Origin: an uncultured Parabacteroides sp.
GTDB taxonomy: Bacteria > Bacteroidota > Bacteroidia > Bacteroidales > Tannerellaceae
Length of the DNA stretch: 44,377 bases
Direction: 5' to 3'
Assembly (NCBI GenBank): GCA_944326775.1
Contig: CALVFH010000006.1
Span: 1 to 44,377, forward strand
Shown here: in pieces, positions 32,218 to 40,399 of the stretch
Numbering within the stretch: the stretch's first letter is position 1
Layout of the letters: each line of letters starts with the position of its first letter
Made by a program: the position numbers and the translations under genes
Notes under the pieces: generated by a model
What the model was told of the DNA's origin: nothing
Seen by the model: the letters and a program-made list of their open reading frames with translations, nothing else
Databases searched by the model: none

Positions 32218-34436
32218 GAGTAATTGTTGTCCCAGGTCGGATCATACGCAGTCATCAGACGACCCGGGGAGTAAAGATAAATATAGTTGCCAAGAGAGAA
32301 CATCAGCGAGGCATTGCCTATTTCCAAAGGCACCTGGCTCTTCTGCTCCCATTCCTTATTATAAATATCATATTTCCAGATGCCGCCGTCGGTGTCGAGC
32401 AGGTAAATATCGCCTTCGAACTCGCAGGCCGCACGGATACCCGAGGTTCCCGGGAAAGCGGTTTCTTCTTCCCATACGATTGCGCCCTCGGAAGACGTGG
32501 CAGCAGACCACCAGGAGAGGTTATATATAGGCTCGCCACTGGTATGGGTGCCCCGCTGGCCGAAACCGACATACACCCGGTCGTCGGAGGCCAACGCGAT
32601 ACCGCCATAGATAGCCTGCGGCAAAGCGGTGTTCTCCGTCCAGTTTGAACTGCTGAGATCAAATGTCCAGACGCGACTTGTCACCCGTTCGGAAGAATTG
32701 GTGAGTACGCGACCGCCTGCAATCAGGAGATCCGAACCATAGGCTACGCCCATGGCATTGCATACGGCCTCCGGCTGGGGCGAATCAGGTTGAGGCTCAA
32801 TTAACATCCAGAAGTCTTCACTTTCTCTGGTGTTATAACGATACAAATCATTTGCCAGGCTATTCCCTTCTCCTTGTCCGCCAAAGGCCCAAAGCGACGA
32901 AGAATTTAACGCGATCAACGTCTGCCATCTGCGGGCAACCGGGAAGTTCTCCCGTTCGTTCCACTTGTCAGCAGAAGCATTGTAGCGCAAGAAGCTACTG
33001 GAAAGCTCGGAATTGTCAGTACTTCCCCCCAATAAGTAGCCGATTGATCCCAAATAGGCCCCGGCTTGTGAACCCGTCTCCATTTCCTCTTCCAACGGCG
33101 CAGGCGAACGAGATTCAAAAATATTAGGTGTTTCGAATGCGATGGCCTGTCCATAGCTGACGCCGTATTCGTTACGGGCATACATCCGGACGTAATAAGT
33201 AGTGCTGCCCCGCATATCGCCCAAAGTCATGGAATAAGAGGTCTGACCTTCTTCGAAAAGATTCCGGTGGGCCGTTTCGCTGGTCTCCAGGGTCAGGTCT
33301 TCATGAATCGACCAAAGGAATCCGGCTTCCGTCACGGGAGACATACCCTCGGCCAAGACAGTACCGTCAAACGCCACATTCCCGGCTATCCCCACCTGGG
33401 GCTCGCCCGTTTCTACCGTCGGCTTCTGGTCTTTCAAGACAAAACTGGCCCCCGAACCGTCGCTATAGAATGTTCCATAGCAGTTCGTGGCATAAGCTCG
33501 CACATAATAACGGGTCTGCTGCACCAACCCTTCCAACGAAGCAGTAAATGTACTGTCGGACTGGAGTTCGGCTTCTACCGAAAGATTATCCAGCGTAGGC
33601 CGGGGCTCCGTACCATAACAGAAGCCGATGGAAAGGATGCTCGAATCGCCATTTTCCAGCAACTTCGAGGTGAAGGTTGCCGTAGTAAAATCGATGGATA
33701 CCGTATCCGGCTCCGCCACGAAAGGCATCCCGTCGGTTGTCATGAAACCAACGACACCGCCCGTAATCGTTCCGAAGTTATTTACCAGATAGGCTTCTAC
33801 CTCATAGGCGGTCAGTTTCTCCAATCCGGTCACGCGCTGGTAGAAAGAATCTGCTTCCATCGTAAAGGGAATCGTATCGGTCACCTGCGTTCCTTTTTTC
33901 GTCAGATAGACCCCGCGTTCCTTGATTTCGCCCTCACCGGGGTCGAGGATATTTCCTCCTACGATAGCCGACTCCGCACGGACAAGCGAATCAATCACGA
34001 AGGTCCGCATCACCCCAAGCCCTTGGGTCGTGTTCTTCTGGAACTCTTCGCCATAACTTGTCCCCACACGATTGGTCGCATACGGACGAATATAATAGAG
34101 GGTATTCGGTTTCAGATTCTTGGCAATTGCCATAAATTCGCCGACACCGCTTCCGCATACCGAAGTATCGCCACTCTCGACAACCGGATTCCTGCTTGTT
34201 CCCCAGCATACACCATAACGCTCTACCGGTACTCCTCCGGCATTCAACACCTCGGCCTGGAAGATGATACTCGTAGCCAGTTGTTCCACCGGATGCTCTT
34301 CATCAATCAGCGTCACGATTTCTGGAACGACGGCATTGCGCACATCGGTATCAAACATCGGATCTTCCACACATCCGAACGCAAAGACAGCCAGAAGCAT
34401 GGCCCATATCTTGCATTGGGTATTGTTATATTTCAT
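32205..34436 (-). CDS. Lipoprotein with FN3-like repeats and Kelch-type propeller
   Basis: A 743-aa lipoprotein with lipobox FAFGC at about residue 21; VEDPMFDTD after Cys resembles acidic surface-export signals of Bacteroides lipoproteins. Residues about 30-430 hold four FN3-like domains, each ending in a variant of LxPxTxYYVRxYAxNxxGxxY (for instance TLYYIRPYATNRVGTSYG and RYYVRAYATNCYGTFYS). The last 300 residues form Kelch-like blades (GYLLGGS, LWAFGGQ, LLIAGGR, RVYVGFGQ, IYLLDTDGG). The start at 34436 gives a proper signal peptide. It overlaps cysE and follows the barrel gene by 43 bases. The ligand is unknown. Confidence 0.82.
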   Translation of the reverse strand: MKYNNTQCKIWAMLLAVFAFGCVEDPMFDTDVRNAVVPEIVTLIDEEHPVEQLATSIIFQAEVLNAGGVPVERYGVCWGTSRNPVVESGDTSVCGSGVGEFMAIAKNLKPNTLYYIRPYATNRVGTSYGEEFQKNTTQGLGVMRTFVIDSLVRAESAIVGGNILDPGEGEIKERGVYLTKKGTQVTDTIPFTMEADSFYQRVTGLEKLTAYEVEAYLVNNFGTITGGVVGFMTTDGMPFVAEPDTVSIDFTTATFTSKLLENGDSSILSIGFCYGTEPRPTLDNLSVEAELQSDSTFTASLEGLVQQTRYYVRAYATNCYGTFYSDGSGASFVLKDQKPTVETGEPQVGIAGNVAFDGTVLAEGMSPVTEAGFLWSIHEDLTLETSETAHRNLFEEGQTSYSMTLGDMRGSTTYYVRMYARNEYGVSYGQAIAFETPNIFESRSPAPLEEEMETGSQAGAYLGSIGYLLGGSTDNSELSSSFLRYNASADKWNERENFPVARRWQTLIALNSSSLWAFGGQGEGNSLANDLYRYNTRESEDFWMLIEPQPDSPQPEAVCNAMGVAYGSDLLIAGGRVLTNSSERVTSRVWTFDLSSSNWTENTALPQAIYGGIALASDDRVYVGFGQRGTHTSGEPIYNLSWWSAATSSEGAIVWEEETAFPGTSGIRAACEFEGDIYLLDTDGGIWKYDIYNKEWEQKSQVPLEIGNASLMFSLGNYIYLYSPGRLMTAYDPTWDNNYSWDE

Positions 34437-34479
34437 CTTGTCTTTCTTTTTTATTCCATTCATTTCCCGTTTCCACGGC

Positions 34480-35433
34480 TTAAAAGAATACACCGACGCT
34501 CGCATTCAAATCGACGTATTTAAAATTCACGGTGCTGCAACCTCCACTCACGAAGATGGGGCCAAAGCGCAGCATCAGGTCAACATCTCCTGCCACGCCC
34601 GAATTGGAGGCATCCACATTCTTGGCCCATGCCGAACCGCTCTCCTGACCGGAATGCAGATCAGTCGTCACATATTCGTACAAGACATTGCGACTTCCAT
34701 AGCCCAAACCTATCGAAGCATAGAGCCACGATGTACATTTGACCATAAAACCTACCGTAGCCGCATAAGCATTCACCTTACGATTGTCTGTAAAATGATA
34801 GGTCGAGGCGGAGGCATTCCCCAACAACTGGCCACCATTGCCATTATTGCACTCTGCCGTATGTCCATTGAAAGACATATTCGTCTTGAAACGGGCATAC
34901 CAACCGAAACGCTTCTTTACTCCTCCGAAAGTAATTCCATAAGGCATCTCGGTAGAATACAAATATCCAATAAAAAATTCCATCGGCTCAGAAGCACTCT
35001 CCAACTCCATCCGACGAACATATTCCTCAAACGGGACTACCGGCTGACGGCTCTTTTCCAATCGGTCTTTCCAGTAATCGGCCAACTCCTCGCTGACCGG
35101 CGAACCAATGCCTTCCGTATAATAGACAATCAATTGCTTCATGGCCGTCGTGTCATTCTCCGTAGCTTGCACATTCAGGCAATTCAAGCACTTATTCATC
35201 AGACTGCGCATGGAAGGACGCATCTTCGTATTCTTCAGCCAAATGGTTGTCACTTGGTTGATACTGTATGCATCGCATTGGGAAACGCCTTCTTCATACC
35301 ACATCTTGGCTTCCCGGTAATCCTGGCGTTTCATGGCCTCGTCACCCTTTTGATTGTAGGATGCCTCTTGTTGTGCCAATAAACACCACGGACAGCAAAG
35401 CAATACCAACCAAACTATAAATTTCCTCTTCAT
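34480..35433 (-). CDS. Exported protein with TPR/Sel1-like start and barrel-like C-terminus
   Basis: A 317-aa protein with signal peptide ending LLAQ. The first mature stretch (NQKGDEAMKRQDYREAKMWYEEGVSQ, near residues 25-50) is a TPR-like helical pair; the second half has amphipathic beta strands (GWYARFKTNMSF, AATVGFMVKCTSWLYASIGLGYGSR, LMLRFGPIFVSGGCS) ending in VGVFF, as in small outer-membrane barrels. The ATG at 35433 lies 4 bases after the kinase gene, so they are coupled. It may be an envelope partner of the kinase. Confidence 0.75.
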   Translation of the reverse strand: MKRKFIVWLVLLCCPWCLLAQQEASYNQKGDEAMKRQDYREAKMWYEEGVSQCDAYSINQVTTIWLKNTKMRPSMRSLMNKCLNCLNVQATENDTTAMKQLIVYYTEGIGSPVSEELADYWKDRLEKSRQPVVPFEEYVRRMELESASEPMEFFIGYLYSTEMPYGITFGGVKKRFGWYARFKTNMSFNGHTAECNNGNGGQLLGNASASTYHFTDNRKVNAYAATVGFMVKCTSWLYASIGLGYGSRNVLYEYVTTDLHSGQESGSAWAKNVDASNSGVAGDVDLMLRFGPIFVSGGCSTVNFKYVDLNASVGVFF

Positions 35434-35437
35434 CTTT

Positions 35438-37303
35438 CTAATAATAGGTTGCACCCTCAGTTATCAATTCCCCTTTTGAATTATAAATATCAAACAAATT
35501 ATCCGTCCGTTCGAAGGCCCGTCCGTGTTCGGCAATACCCACGCTCAGGTAACGGCACGGGATTTTCTCATACCCTTCGCTATCAATTGCTCCGTAAAAC
35601 CCATCAGATTTTTTCCGGACAATCCGATACGCACCGAAACTCATCTTTTCCTCATATTGCGCGATACGGTCGGCTGTTCGCTGCTCTTCGGCCTTCGCAT
35701 CGCAATCTATCATCAAACGGACCACCTCTTCGGTCAACATCAGATTGCGGGCTGCCGTAAAATCAGCTTTCGCCCCGGCATAATCTCCGGCCTGCATCCG
35801 CCCTCGTCCCGAGGCTACAAAACTACGATATTTTTGTTCAATATCTACTTCTTCCACCGATTCTTCCGCTTCCGGTTTAGCGGGAACGTCCTCCTTGGGA
35901 GTTTCTACCGGCTTATCCGGTACCACGGTTTCCACCCGTTCCGGTGCTTTTTCCACATCCGGCTGCGGAGTTTTTACGGCAGCAGAGGGCGAGGACGTTT
36001 GCGGCTCTAACTCCTCAGGCTTCGGAATCGAGTCTGATGGAGTCTCTTCCGGGAGAACACGGTCCTCTTCGGCCTCCATTTCGGCCACGACACGCTTCTC
36101 TCCAGATGTCCGCTGGGTTAAAACAGCCCATATTCCCCAGCCAAGAATCAAAAAGACCACCATTACGGCGGCCCCTATTTTCCAATACGACCGTTTTTCC
36201 GATTTTGAGGGAGCCGAAGAAGAAAGCATATCTTTCTCTCCCGGAAAGCTACTCTTTCCCGGAGACGAAACGATGGTTTCCTCATCGGAATGCTGCAGCA
36301 TCGTATCTTCTTCGTCATCATCTCCCGCCGAAGCCGTCGCCCTTTCCCGAAGTGAGGCGTCATCTCTTTCTTCAGGTGTCTGCCGAGGCGCTTCCGCAGG
36401 GATTTCAGGCAAATCAAGAGAAGCCATCATCTCCGCAACAGACTGGAAACGGTTTGCCGGTACCAACTCCATTGCCCGGAGAATAGCCGCTTCGGTTTTA
36501 GGCGAAATGGACGGGTTCAACTCACGCGGAGGAATCAGAGGACGGGTCACGCGCAAAATCGATTCCGTAGGGATTTTCCCCGTCAAAAGATTATACATCG
36601 TCGCTCCCAACGAATAGATGTCCGGACACGGAGAGAAGTTTTGCGTCCCCTCATCATCATATTGCTCTATCGAAGCAAAACCTTTCGAGAGGGAAAGCAT
36701 GGTCGTGCTCGTCTCTTGCTGCTCCATGTCATAACGCTTGCTCACGCCGAAATCAATCAGCCGGGCATCGTCATGCTCATCCACCAAAATATTGCTGGGT
36801 TTGATATCAAGATGCAAGATATGCTTTTCATGAACAAACTGAAGGGCTTCGCCGATCTGCCGGACATATTTTAAAACACACGGCTCCGGCAATACACCCT
36901 CTTTCTCCAACTTGCTCTTTAAAGATTGGCCTGCGATGTATTCCATCACAATATAAGCCGTATGGTTTTCCTCGAAAACTTCCAGCACATTGACAATGTA
37001 CGGATGATGTACATCCGATAATATTTTAGCTTCTTTGATCAGTTTTTCCCGAAACTTGTCAAAGAATTGTATTCCGGTTTCCGAATGTACGGTTACAGCA
37101 TAAGTTTGCGAGTCGCGATCACAATAATCCTTAAAGTAGAATTCTTTGATACATACGGGCACTTCCGTATGAATCGTGCCTAACGCACCCCTGACCTCCG
37201 TAAACCATACGCCTTTATACGTGATGCCAAAACCGCCCTGCCCTACAACTTGCGTAAGCTTGTATTTTCCGTTTTGAAGTAAATATCCGTTGGGCAAATT
37301 CAT
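35438..37303 (-). CDS. Membrane Ser/Thr protein kinase with WG-type extracytoplasmic region
   Basis: A 621-aa Hanks-type kinase. Kinase domain residues about 12-275: Gly loop GQGGFG, ATP Lys53 in VCIKEF, catalytic loop HLDIKPSN (164-166), so it lacks the Arg before Asp, and DFG at 184-186. A Ser/Asp/Glu-rich linker leads to one TM segment at about 375-397. The outer part has a Pro/Glu/Val-rich stalk, a TPR-like helix pair (GRMQAGDYAGAKADF) and a WG-repeat-like C-terminus (GFYGAIDSEGYEKIPCRYL). The ATG at 37303 is preferred to a GTG at 37312. It is next to its cognate PP2C and two FHA proteins. Confidence 0.92.
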   Translation of the reverse strand: MNLPNGYLLQNGKYKLTQVVGQGGFGITYKGVWFTEVRGALGTIHTEVPVCIKEFYFKDYCDRDSQTYAVTVHSETGIQFFDKFREKLIKEAKILSDVHHPYIVNVLEVFEENHTAYIVMEYIAGQSLKSKLEKEGVLPEPCVLKYVRQIGEALQFVHEKHILHLDIKPSNILVDEHDDARLIDFGVSKRYDMEQQETSTTMLSLSKGFASIEQYDDEGTQNFSPCPDIYSLGATMYNLLTGKIPTESILRVTRPLIPPRELNPSISPKTEAAILRAMELVPANRFQSVAEMMASLDLPEIPAEAPRQTPEERDDASLRERATASAGDDDEEDTMLQHSDEETIVSSPGKSSFPGEKDMLSSSAPSKSEKRSYWKIGAAVMVVFLILGWGIWAVLTQRTSGEKRVVAEMEAEEDRVLPEETPSDSIPKPEELEPQTSSPSAAVKTPQPDVEKAPERVETVVPDKPVETPKEDVPAKPEAEESVEEVDIEQKYRSFVASGRGRMQAGDYAGAKADFTAARNLMLTEEVVRLMIDCDAKAEEQRTADRIAQYEEKMSFGAYRIVRKKSDGFYGAIDSEGYEKIPCRYLSVGIAEHGRAFERTDNLFDIYNSKGELITEGATYY

Positions 37304-37333
37304 AACAAACACAATCGTTTATATTCACCTGCC

Positions 37334-37341
37334 AAAAATAC
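37334..37341 (-). promoter_or_regulatory. Possible -7 box ahead of the kinase gene
   Basis: The minus strand reads TATTTTTG, matching TAnnTTTG, 31 bases before the ATG. It may give a secondary promoter inside the operon. Confidence 0.4.
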
Positions 37342-37346
37342 ATTTT

Positions 37347-38153
37347 TTAGATAAAAGAATAAAGGAAAGAAAGAATATTTTGGGCCAAAGAACCCGATTC
37401 TCTAACATTACGGACATGGATAAGGTAAAATGAATAATTATCGCGCGTCTTTCCCGCACATTTTTCAGCAATTCTTATTTTTATTTCCAGCGGGGAGAGC
37501 GACGTAGCAAAAATAGACTCCAAGGTTTCCGTCGGACAATGCTCCAATACCCCATCGCTGCATAAGAAAAAATAATCCCCCGCCTCCACATCGTTCAAAG
37601 TTGTCACCTCCACTTCAGCCGGCCGAGCCGTACCCTCAATAGCTCTCAAGATGACATTTCGCTTGGGATGTACCGCCGCTTCTTCCGGGGTAATCAATTT
37701 CATCTCCACTAATGATTCTACCAACGAGTGATCTTTTGTCTGGTAAATCGCATGCCCATTACGAAACTGATAAACCCGGCTATCCCCCACATGAGCCACG
37801 GAAACCCCGTTTGAACTCAAATACAGCAAAGCCAACGTCGTGGCCATACCTTTAGCTCCCGGATGATTTTCCACATAGGTGTCAAAACACGACTCCGCAT
37901 AAGAAACTGCCTTGCTTATAAACCCGGCATCCGCATCGTTATCCCCCAAAAACGCATTGAAATACGAATTGATAGATTCACACGCCAACGCACTGGCCAC
38001 TTCCCCCTTTTCAGCACCACCCACTCCATCGCATACAAGAAACAGGCGGTCACGTTCACTCACTCCCTCGGGTTCCGGAAATACAGAATCTTCATTATTC
38101 CGACGCAAGCCAACATCTGTCATGGCATAAGGTTCATCAATCGTTATAAACAT
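37347..38153 (-). CDS. PP2C-type Ser/Thr phosphatase
   Basis: A 268-aa PPM/PP2C phosphatase likely opposing the neighbouring kinase. Motifs are DVGLRRNNEDS near the start, LFLVCDGVGGAEKGEVAS (metal Asp), GMATTLALLYL, VAHVGDSRVYQFRNG, TKDHSLVESLV and YFFLCSDGVLEHC. The start at 38153 (MFITIDEPYAM) places the first motif correctly; a longer start at 38228 would overlap the FHA gene. The gap to the kinase gene is 43 bases. Confidence 0.93.
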   Translation of the reverse strand: MFITIDEPYAMTDVGLRRNNEDSVFPEPEGVSERDRLFLVCDGVGGAEKGEVASALACESINSYFNAFLGDNDADAGFISKAVSYAESCFDTYVENHPGAKGMATTLALLYLSSNGVSVAHVGDSRVYQFRNGHAIYQTKDHSLVESLVEMKLITPEEAAVHPKRNVILRAIEGTARPAEVEVTTLNDVEAGDYFFLCSDGVLEHCPTETLESIFATSLSPLEIKIRIAEKCAGKTRDNYSFYLIHVRNVRESGSLAQNILSFLYSFI

Positions 38154-38208
38154 TATTTCTTTAAGATTTAAGATGATCAATAAATTATGCAGGAAGCCCC
38201 AAAACCGC

Positions 38209-38721
38209 CTACACATTAAAACGGACAATCGTTCTGCCCATCACGATTTCATCTCCGTCGTTAAGCACGATTACCTCGTCCTTATCTAAATAATTGTGAT
38301 TATATAACGTATGATTTTTACTATTATTGTCTGATAAATAATGTTTATATCCTCCCTGCGCATCTTTTTTCACCTCAATGCGGATATGTGCGCGACTCAT
38401 CAAACGATCTGAGGTTTCAATGGGTAAGGTGGCAAGAGTCCCTTTCGATTTACGCCCGATCACATGTACCCCTTCCGTCAACACTAAAATTTGCTCTGGC
38501 GTATATTCATTTCCGACGACGATAAGCCGACCGGTTTCTTTTTTCACAGGATGCAAGAGAATGGTATCAGATTCTTCCCCATTCTCTCCTTGTCCTGTAA
38601 TTAATGACATAGGAATAGCCTGTTTGCAATTAGGACATTTAAAAGAAGTAATGCCGAGGGGAAGTTTCCCCTCGTTTACTTTCAATCCGACCTGGCAATG
38701 TGGACACTTGATAGAAATCAT
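38209..38721 (-). CDS. Zinc-ribbon plus FHA domain protein
   Basis: A 170-aa soluble protein. The N-terminus has CPHC (near residue 5) and CPNC (near 29), a zinc ribbon. Residues about 80-168 form an FHA phosphothreonine-binding domain: VHVIGRKSKG, SDRLMSRAHIRIEV, LSDNNSKNHTLYNHNYL, LNDGDEIVMG. It would read phosphorylation by the adjacent kinase. Its ATG overlaps the upstream acidic gene by 4 bases (ATGA type), and it ends 55 bases before the PP2C start. Confidence 0.92.
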   Translation of the reverse strand: MISIKCPHCQVGLKVNEGKLPLGITSFKCPNCKQAIPMSLITGQGENGEESDTILLHPVKKETGRLIVVGNEYTPEQILVLTEGVHVIGRKSKGTLATLPIETSDRLMSRAHIRIEVKKDAQGGYKHYLSDNNSKNHTLYNHNYLDKDEVIVLNDGDEIVMGRTIVRFNV

Positions 38722-38969
38722 AAGATAAATGATATATCCGTATCATTCATATCAATATTGTATCCATCCATCATGTCGGCATCCGACATCATCACGGTGT
38801 TATCTGCCAACGTAATGAAATCACTGCCCGCATCTACCGTCACCGCATCGTCAATCGACACCGCGTCAAGCAGCCCGTCATCTGCATCTACATCCACCAC
38901 CACGGCATCCGATATTCCCATATCGTCGCCGTCTATCGTGACGAACGTATAATCATCCTCTTGAACCAT
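38718..38969 (-). CDS. Extremely acidic 83-aa protein, unknown
   Basis: An 83-residue ORF with 22 Asp, 1 Glu and no Lys, Arg, His, Cys, Pro or Trp. The chain alternates Asp with Val/Ile/Ala/Met (for example VVVDVDADDG, DAVSIDDAVTVDAGSD) and has no signal peptide or TM segment. It overlaps the FHA gene by 4 bases and has its own -7 box, which supports it as real. It could bind divalent cations or mimic phosphorylated or nucleic-acid-like surfaces, but that is inference. No family recognised. Confidence 0.7.
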   Translation of the reverse strand: MVQEDDYTFVTIDGDDMGISDAVVVDVDADDGLLDAVSIDDAVTVDAGSDFITLADNTVMMSDADMMDGYNIDMNDTDISFIL

Positions 38970-39015
38970 ATCGCTATTCCTATTTTTAATTGATTAATAA
39001 TTTTCTTTCATGCTA

Positions 39016-39023
39016 CAAAAGTA
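39016..39023 (-). promoter_or_regulatory. Bacteroidota -7 box for the acidic-FHA-PP2C-kinase genes
   Basis: The minus strand reads TACTTTTG, matching TAnnTTTG, 46 bases before the ATG of the acidic ORF, in a 144-base gap. It suggests a separate internal promoter. Confidence 0.5.
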
Positions 39024-39113
39024 TAAAAACTCTCTTATCGGAAAGAATGGAACAGGCTCGGTTAATCCAAGACGGGGGGTTTCTGTACGAAACTACAGAC
39101 TGACATAACGAAA

Positions 39114-39767
39114 CTAATCTTCACTCCACCGGGCCCGGCAGGTAGGAACCGGACAATGCTTCTTGTTTTTCAACGACTCCCAGGGGATTTCGCCTAAGAA
39201 AGTCCCGCATTTCGGACAGACATAATCTATCTTAAACTGATTCGTCAGGGCTTGCAGCTGCTCGGGTATTTTCGCGGATTGTCTGGCTCCAAAATAAATG
39301 CCGATCACCGGAGCGCAGACCGTAATCAAAAGGCTTACGGCAAACCACGTCGGACTTCCTTTTCCCGCAAAGCCGATCAGCACCCCGATAATACCCGGAA
39401 TCGCAAAAGGCAAAGCCTGGAACAAACGGGTCTTGAACTGGTTAGACGATTGAATGCGTATCTTCTCGCGGATATATTCATCATACACTGGCTTCAAGCG
39501 GGCAAACTCTTCGCTATAATCGTTGCCGGCTTTCAGAATTGCCTCCAAAGAAGTCTCATACGCATCTCCCAGGCAAATCCGGTCAGCTTGGGTAACCCGC
39601 TTACGGACAATCTGCACTCCATTCACAAATGTTCCATTGGTGGATTGCAGATCTTCCAGCATATACGCTCCGTCGTCCGTCCGGTATAAACACGCATGAT
39701 GGCGGCTCACCTGAGCCTCGTCGGCCACCAGATCATTATCAGGAGCTTTTCCTATCGTTATCTTCAT
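39114..39767 (-). CDS. FHA domain membrane protein with C-terminal zinc ribbon
   Basis: A 217-aa protein. The FHA domain is at residues about 1-78 (ITIGKAPDNDL, VSRHHACLYR, LEDLQSTNGTFVNG). A helical linker is followed by two TM segments (about 118-135 and 140-160), then a zinc ribbon (CPKCG and CPVPTC). It would tether phosphothreonine recognition to the inner membrane near the kinase. It starts 9 bases after the LytTR gene. Confidence 0.9.
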   Translation of the reverse strand: MKITIGKAPDNDLVADEAQVSRHHACLYRTDDGAYMLEDLQSTNGTFVNGVQIVRKRVTQADRICLGDAYETSLEAILKAGNDYSEEFARLKPVYDEYIREKIRIQSSNQFKTRLFQALPFAIPGIIGVLIGFAGKGSPTWFAVSLLITVCAPVIGIYFGARQSAKIPEQLQALTNQFKIDYVCPKCGTFLGEIPWESLKNKKHCPVPTCRARWSED

Positions 39768-39776
39768 ACCCAGTGA

Positions 39777-40181
39777 TTATTCCTTATTCTCTGCTTTTGG
39801 TTCCGCTGTTTGTTTCGGTTCCAGCAGTTCTTCCTCCAACATTTCTTTCAGTTGCTTCAACGGATCTTTCGAGACAGTCAGTTCGCGGGGCTTGCCGTCG
39901 TCAGTCAACAAAAGAAGCTTTTGCTTTGGCAAATTGATCTGCAAAATATGGTTTTTATTAATAATATGACTTTTTCCTACACGAACCAAAACCATATCAA
40001 TTCCTACCAATTGACTGGAAAGCAATTCTTCTATCTTCCCGATATTAATAGCGAAAGTAAACTGTATCCCATTAGAGAGCAAAAGCTTTGTGTAATTTCT
40101 ATCCGCTTCAAAATAAAGGATCTGCCCAATCCGGATTCGAAGCAACTCGTCTCTCGTTTTGATGAGTAAATACCTATCCAT
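39777..40181 (-). CDS. Stand-alone LytTR DNA-binding protein
   Basis: A 134-aa protein consisting of a LytTR domain (LLRIRIGQILYFEADRNYTKLLL, VRVGKSHIINKNHILQI) and a short Glu/Lys-rich tail, with no receiver or membrane domain. The ATG at 40181 is chosen; a start at 40280 would cross the -7 box at 40218-40225. It is the first gene of the signalling operon and divergent from the GH127-type gene, so it may autoregulate and control both sides. Confidence 0.88.
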   Translation of the reverse strand: MDRYLLIKTRDELLRIRIGQILYFEADRNYTKLLLSNGIQFTFAINIGKIEELLSSQLVGIDMVLVRVGKSHIINKNHILQINLPKQKLLLLTDDGKPRELTVSKDPLKQLKEMLEEELLEPKQTAEPKAENKE

Positions 40182-40217
40182 AATAGTTCTAACTTGTGTG
40201 TTTTCTATTTTCGATAA

Positions 40218-40247
40218 CAAATATACGCGATAATCTTGTTTCTCCAA
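40218..40247 (-). promoter_or_regulatory. Promoter for the LytTR operon
   Basis: The minus strand reads TATATTTG at 40218-40225 (TAnnTTTG), and CTTG, close to the -33 TTTG, about 19 bases further upstream at 40244-40247. It is 37 bases before the ATG. Confidence 0.6.
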
Positions 40248-40253
40248 GTGATT

Positions 40254-40279
40254 TGAGAAAAAGAAATTTCTTCTTCTCA
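40254..40279. promoter_or_regulatory. 26-bp near-perfect palindrome between divergent genes
   Basis: TGAGAA...TTCTCA flank a core of AAGAAATTTCTT; 12 of 13 base pairs are symmetric. It lies just upstream of the LytTR promoter and about 80 bp upstream of the GH127 -7 box, an ideal operator position. It has no long T-run and is not needed as a terminator. Confidence 0.55.
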
Positions 40280-40358
40280 CATGTATATTTTACACGTATT
40301 TTTACTGCTTCGGCGTTTATTTTTTACGAAATGCCCTCAATATTAGTTTTATTATCCT

Positions 40359-40366
40359 ATATTTGC
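40359..40366 (+). promoter_or_regulatory. Bacteroidota -7 box for the GH127-type gene
   Basis: TATATTTG on the plus strand matches TAnnTTTG, 34 bases before the ATG at 40400. Confidence 0.6.
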
Positions 40367-40399
40367 CCAGAAAATCAACAGTTATTAATCTTTCATATT

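Noticed and set aside
33267..35382. Long plus-strand ORFs opposite the FN3-like/Kelch and barrel genes
   Set aside because: Antisense shadows of two well-supported exported proteins.
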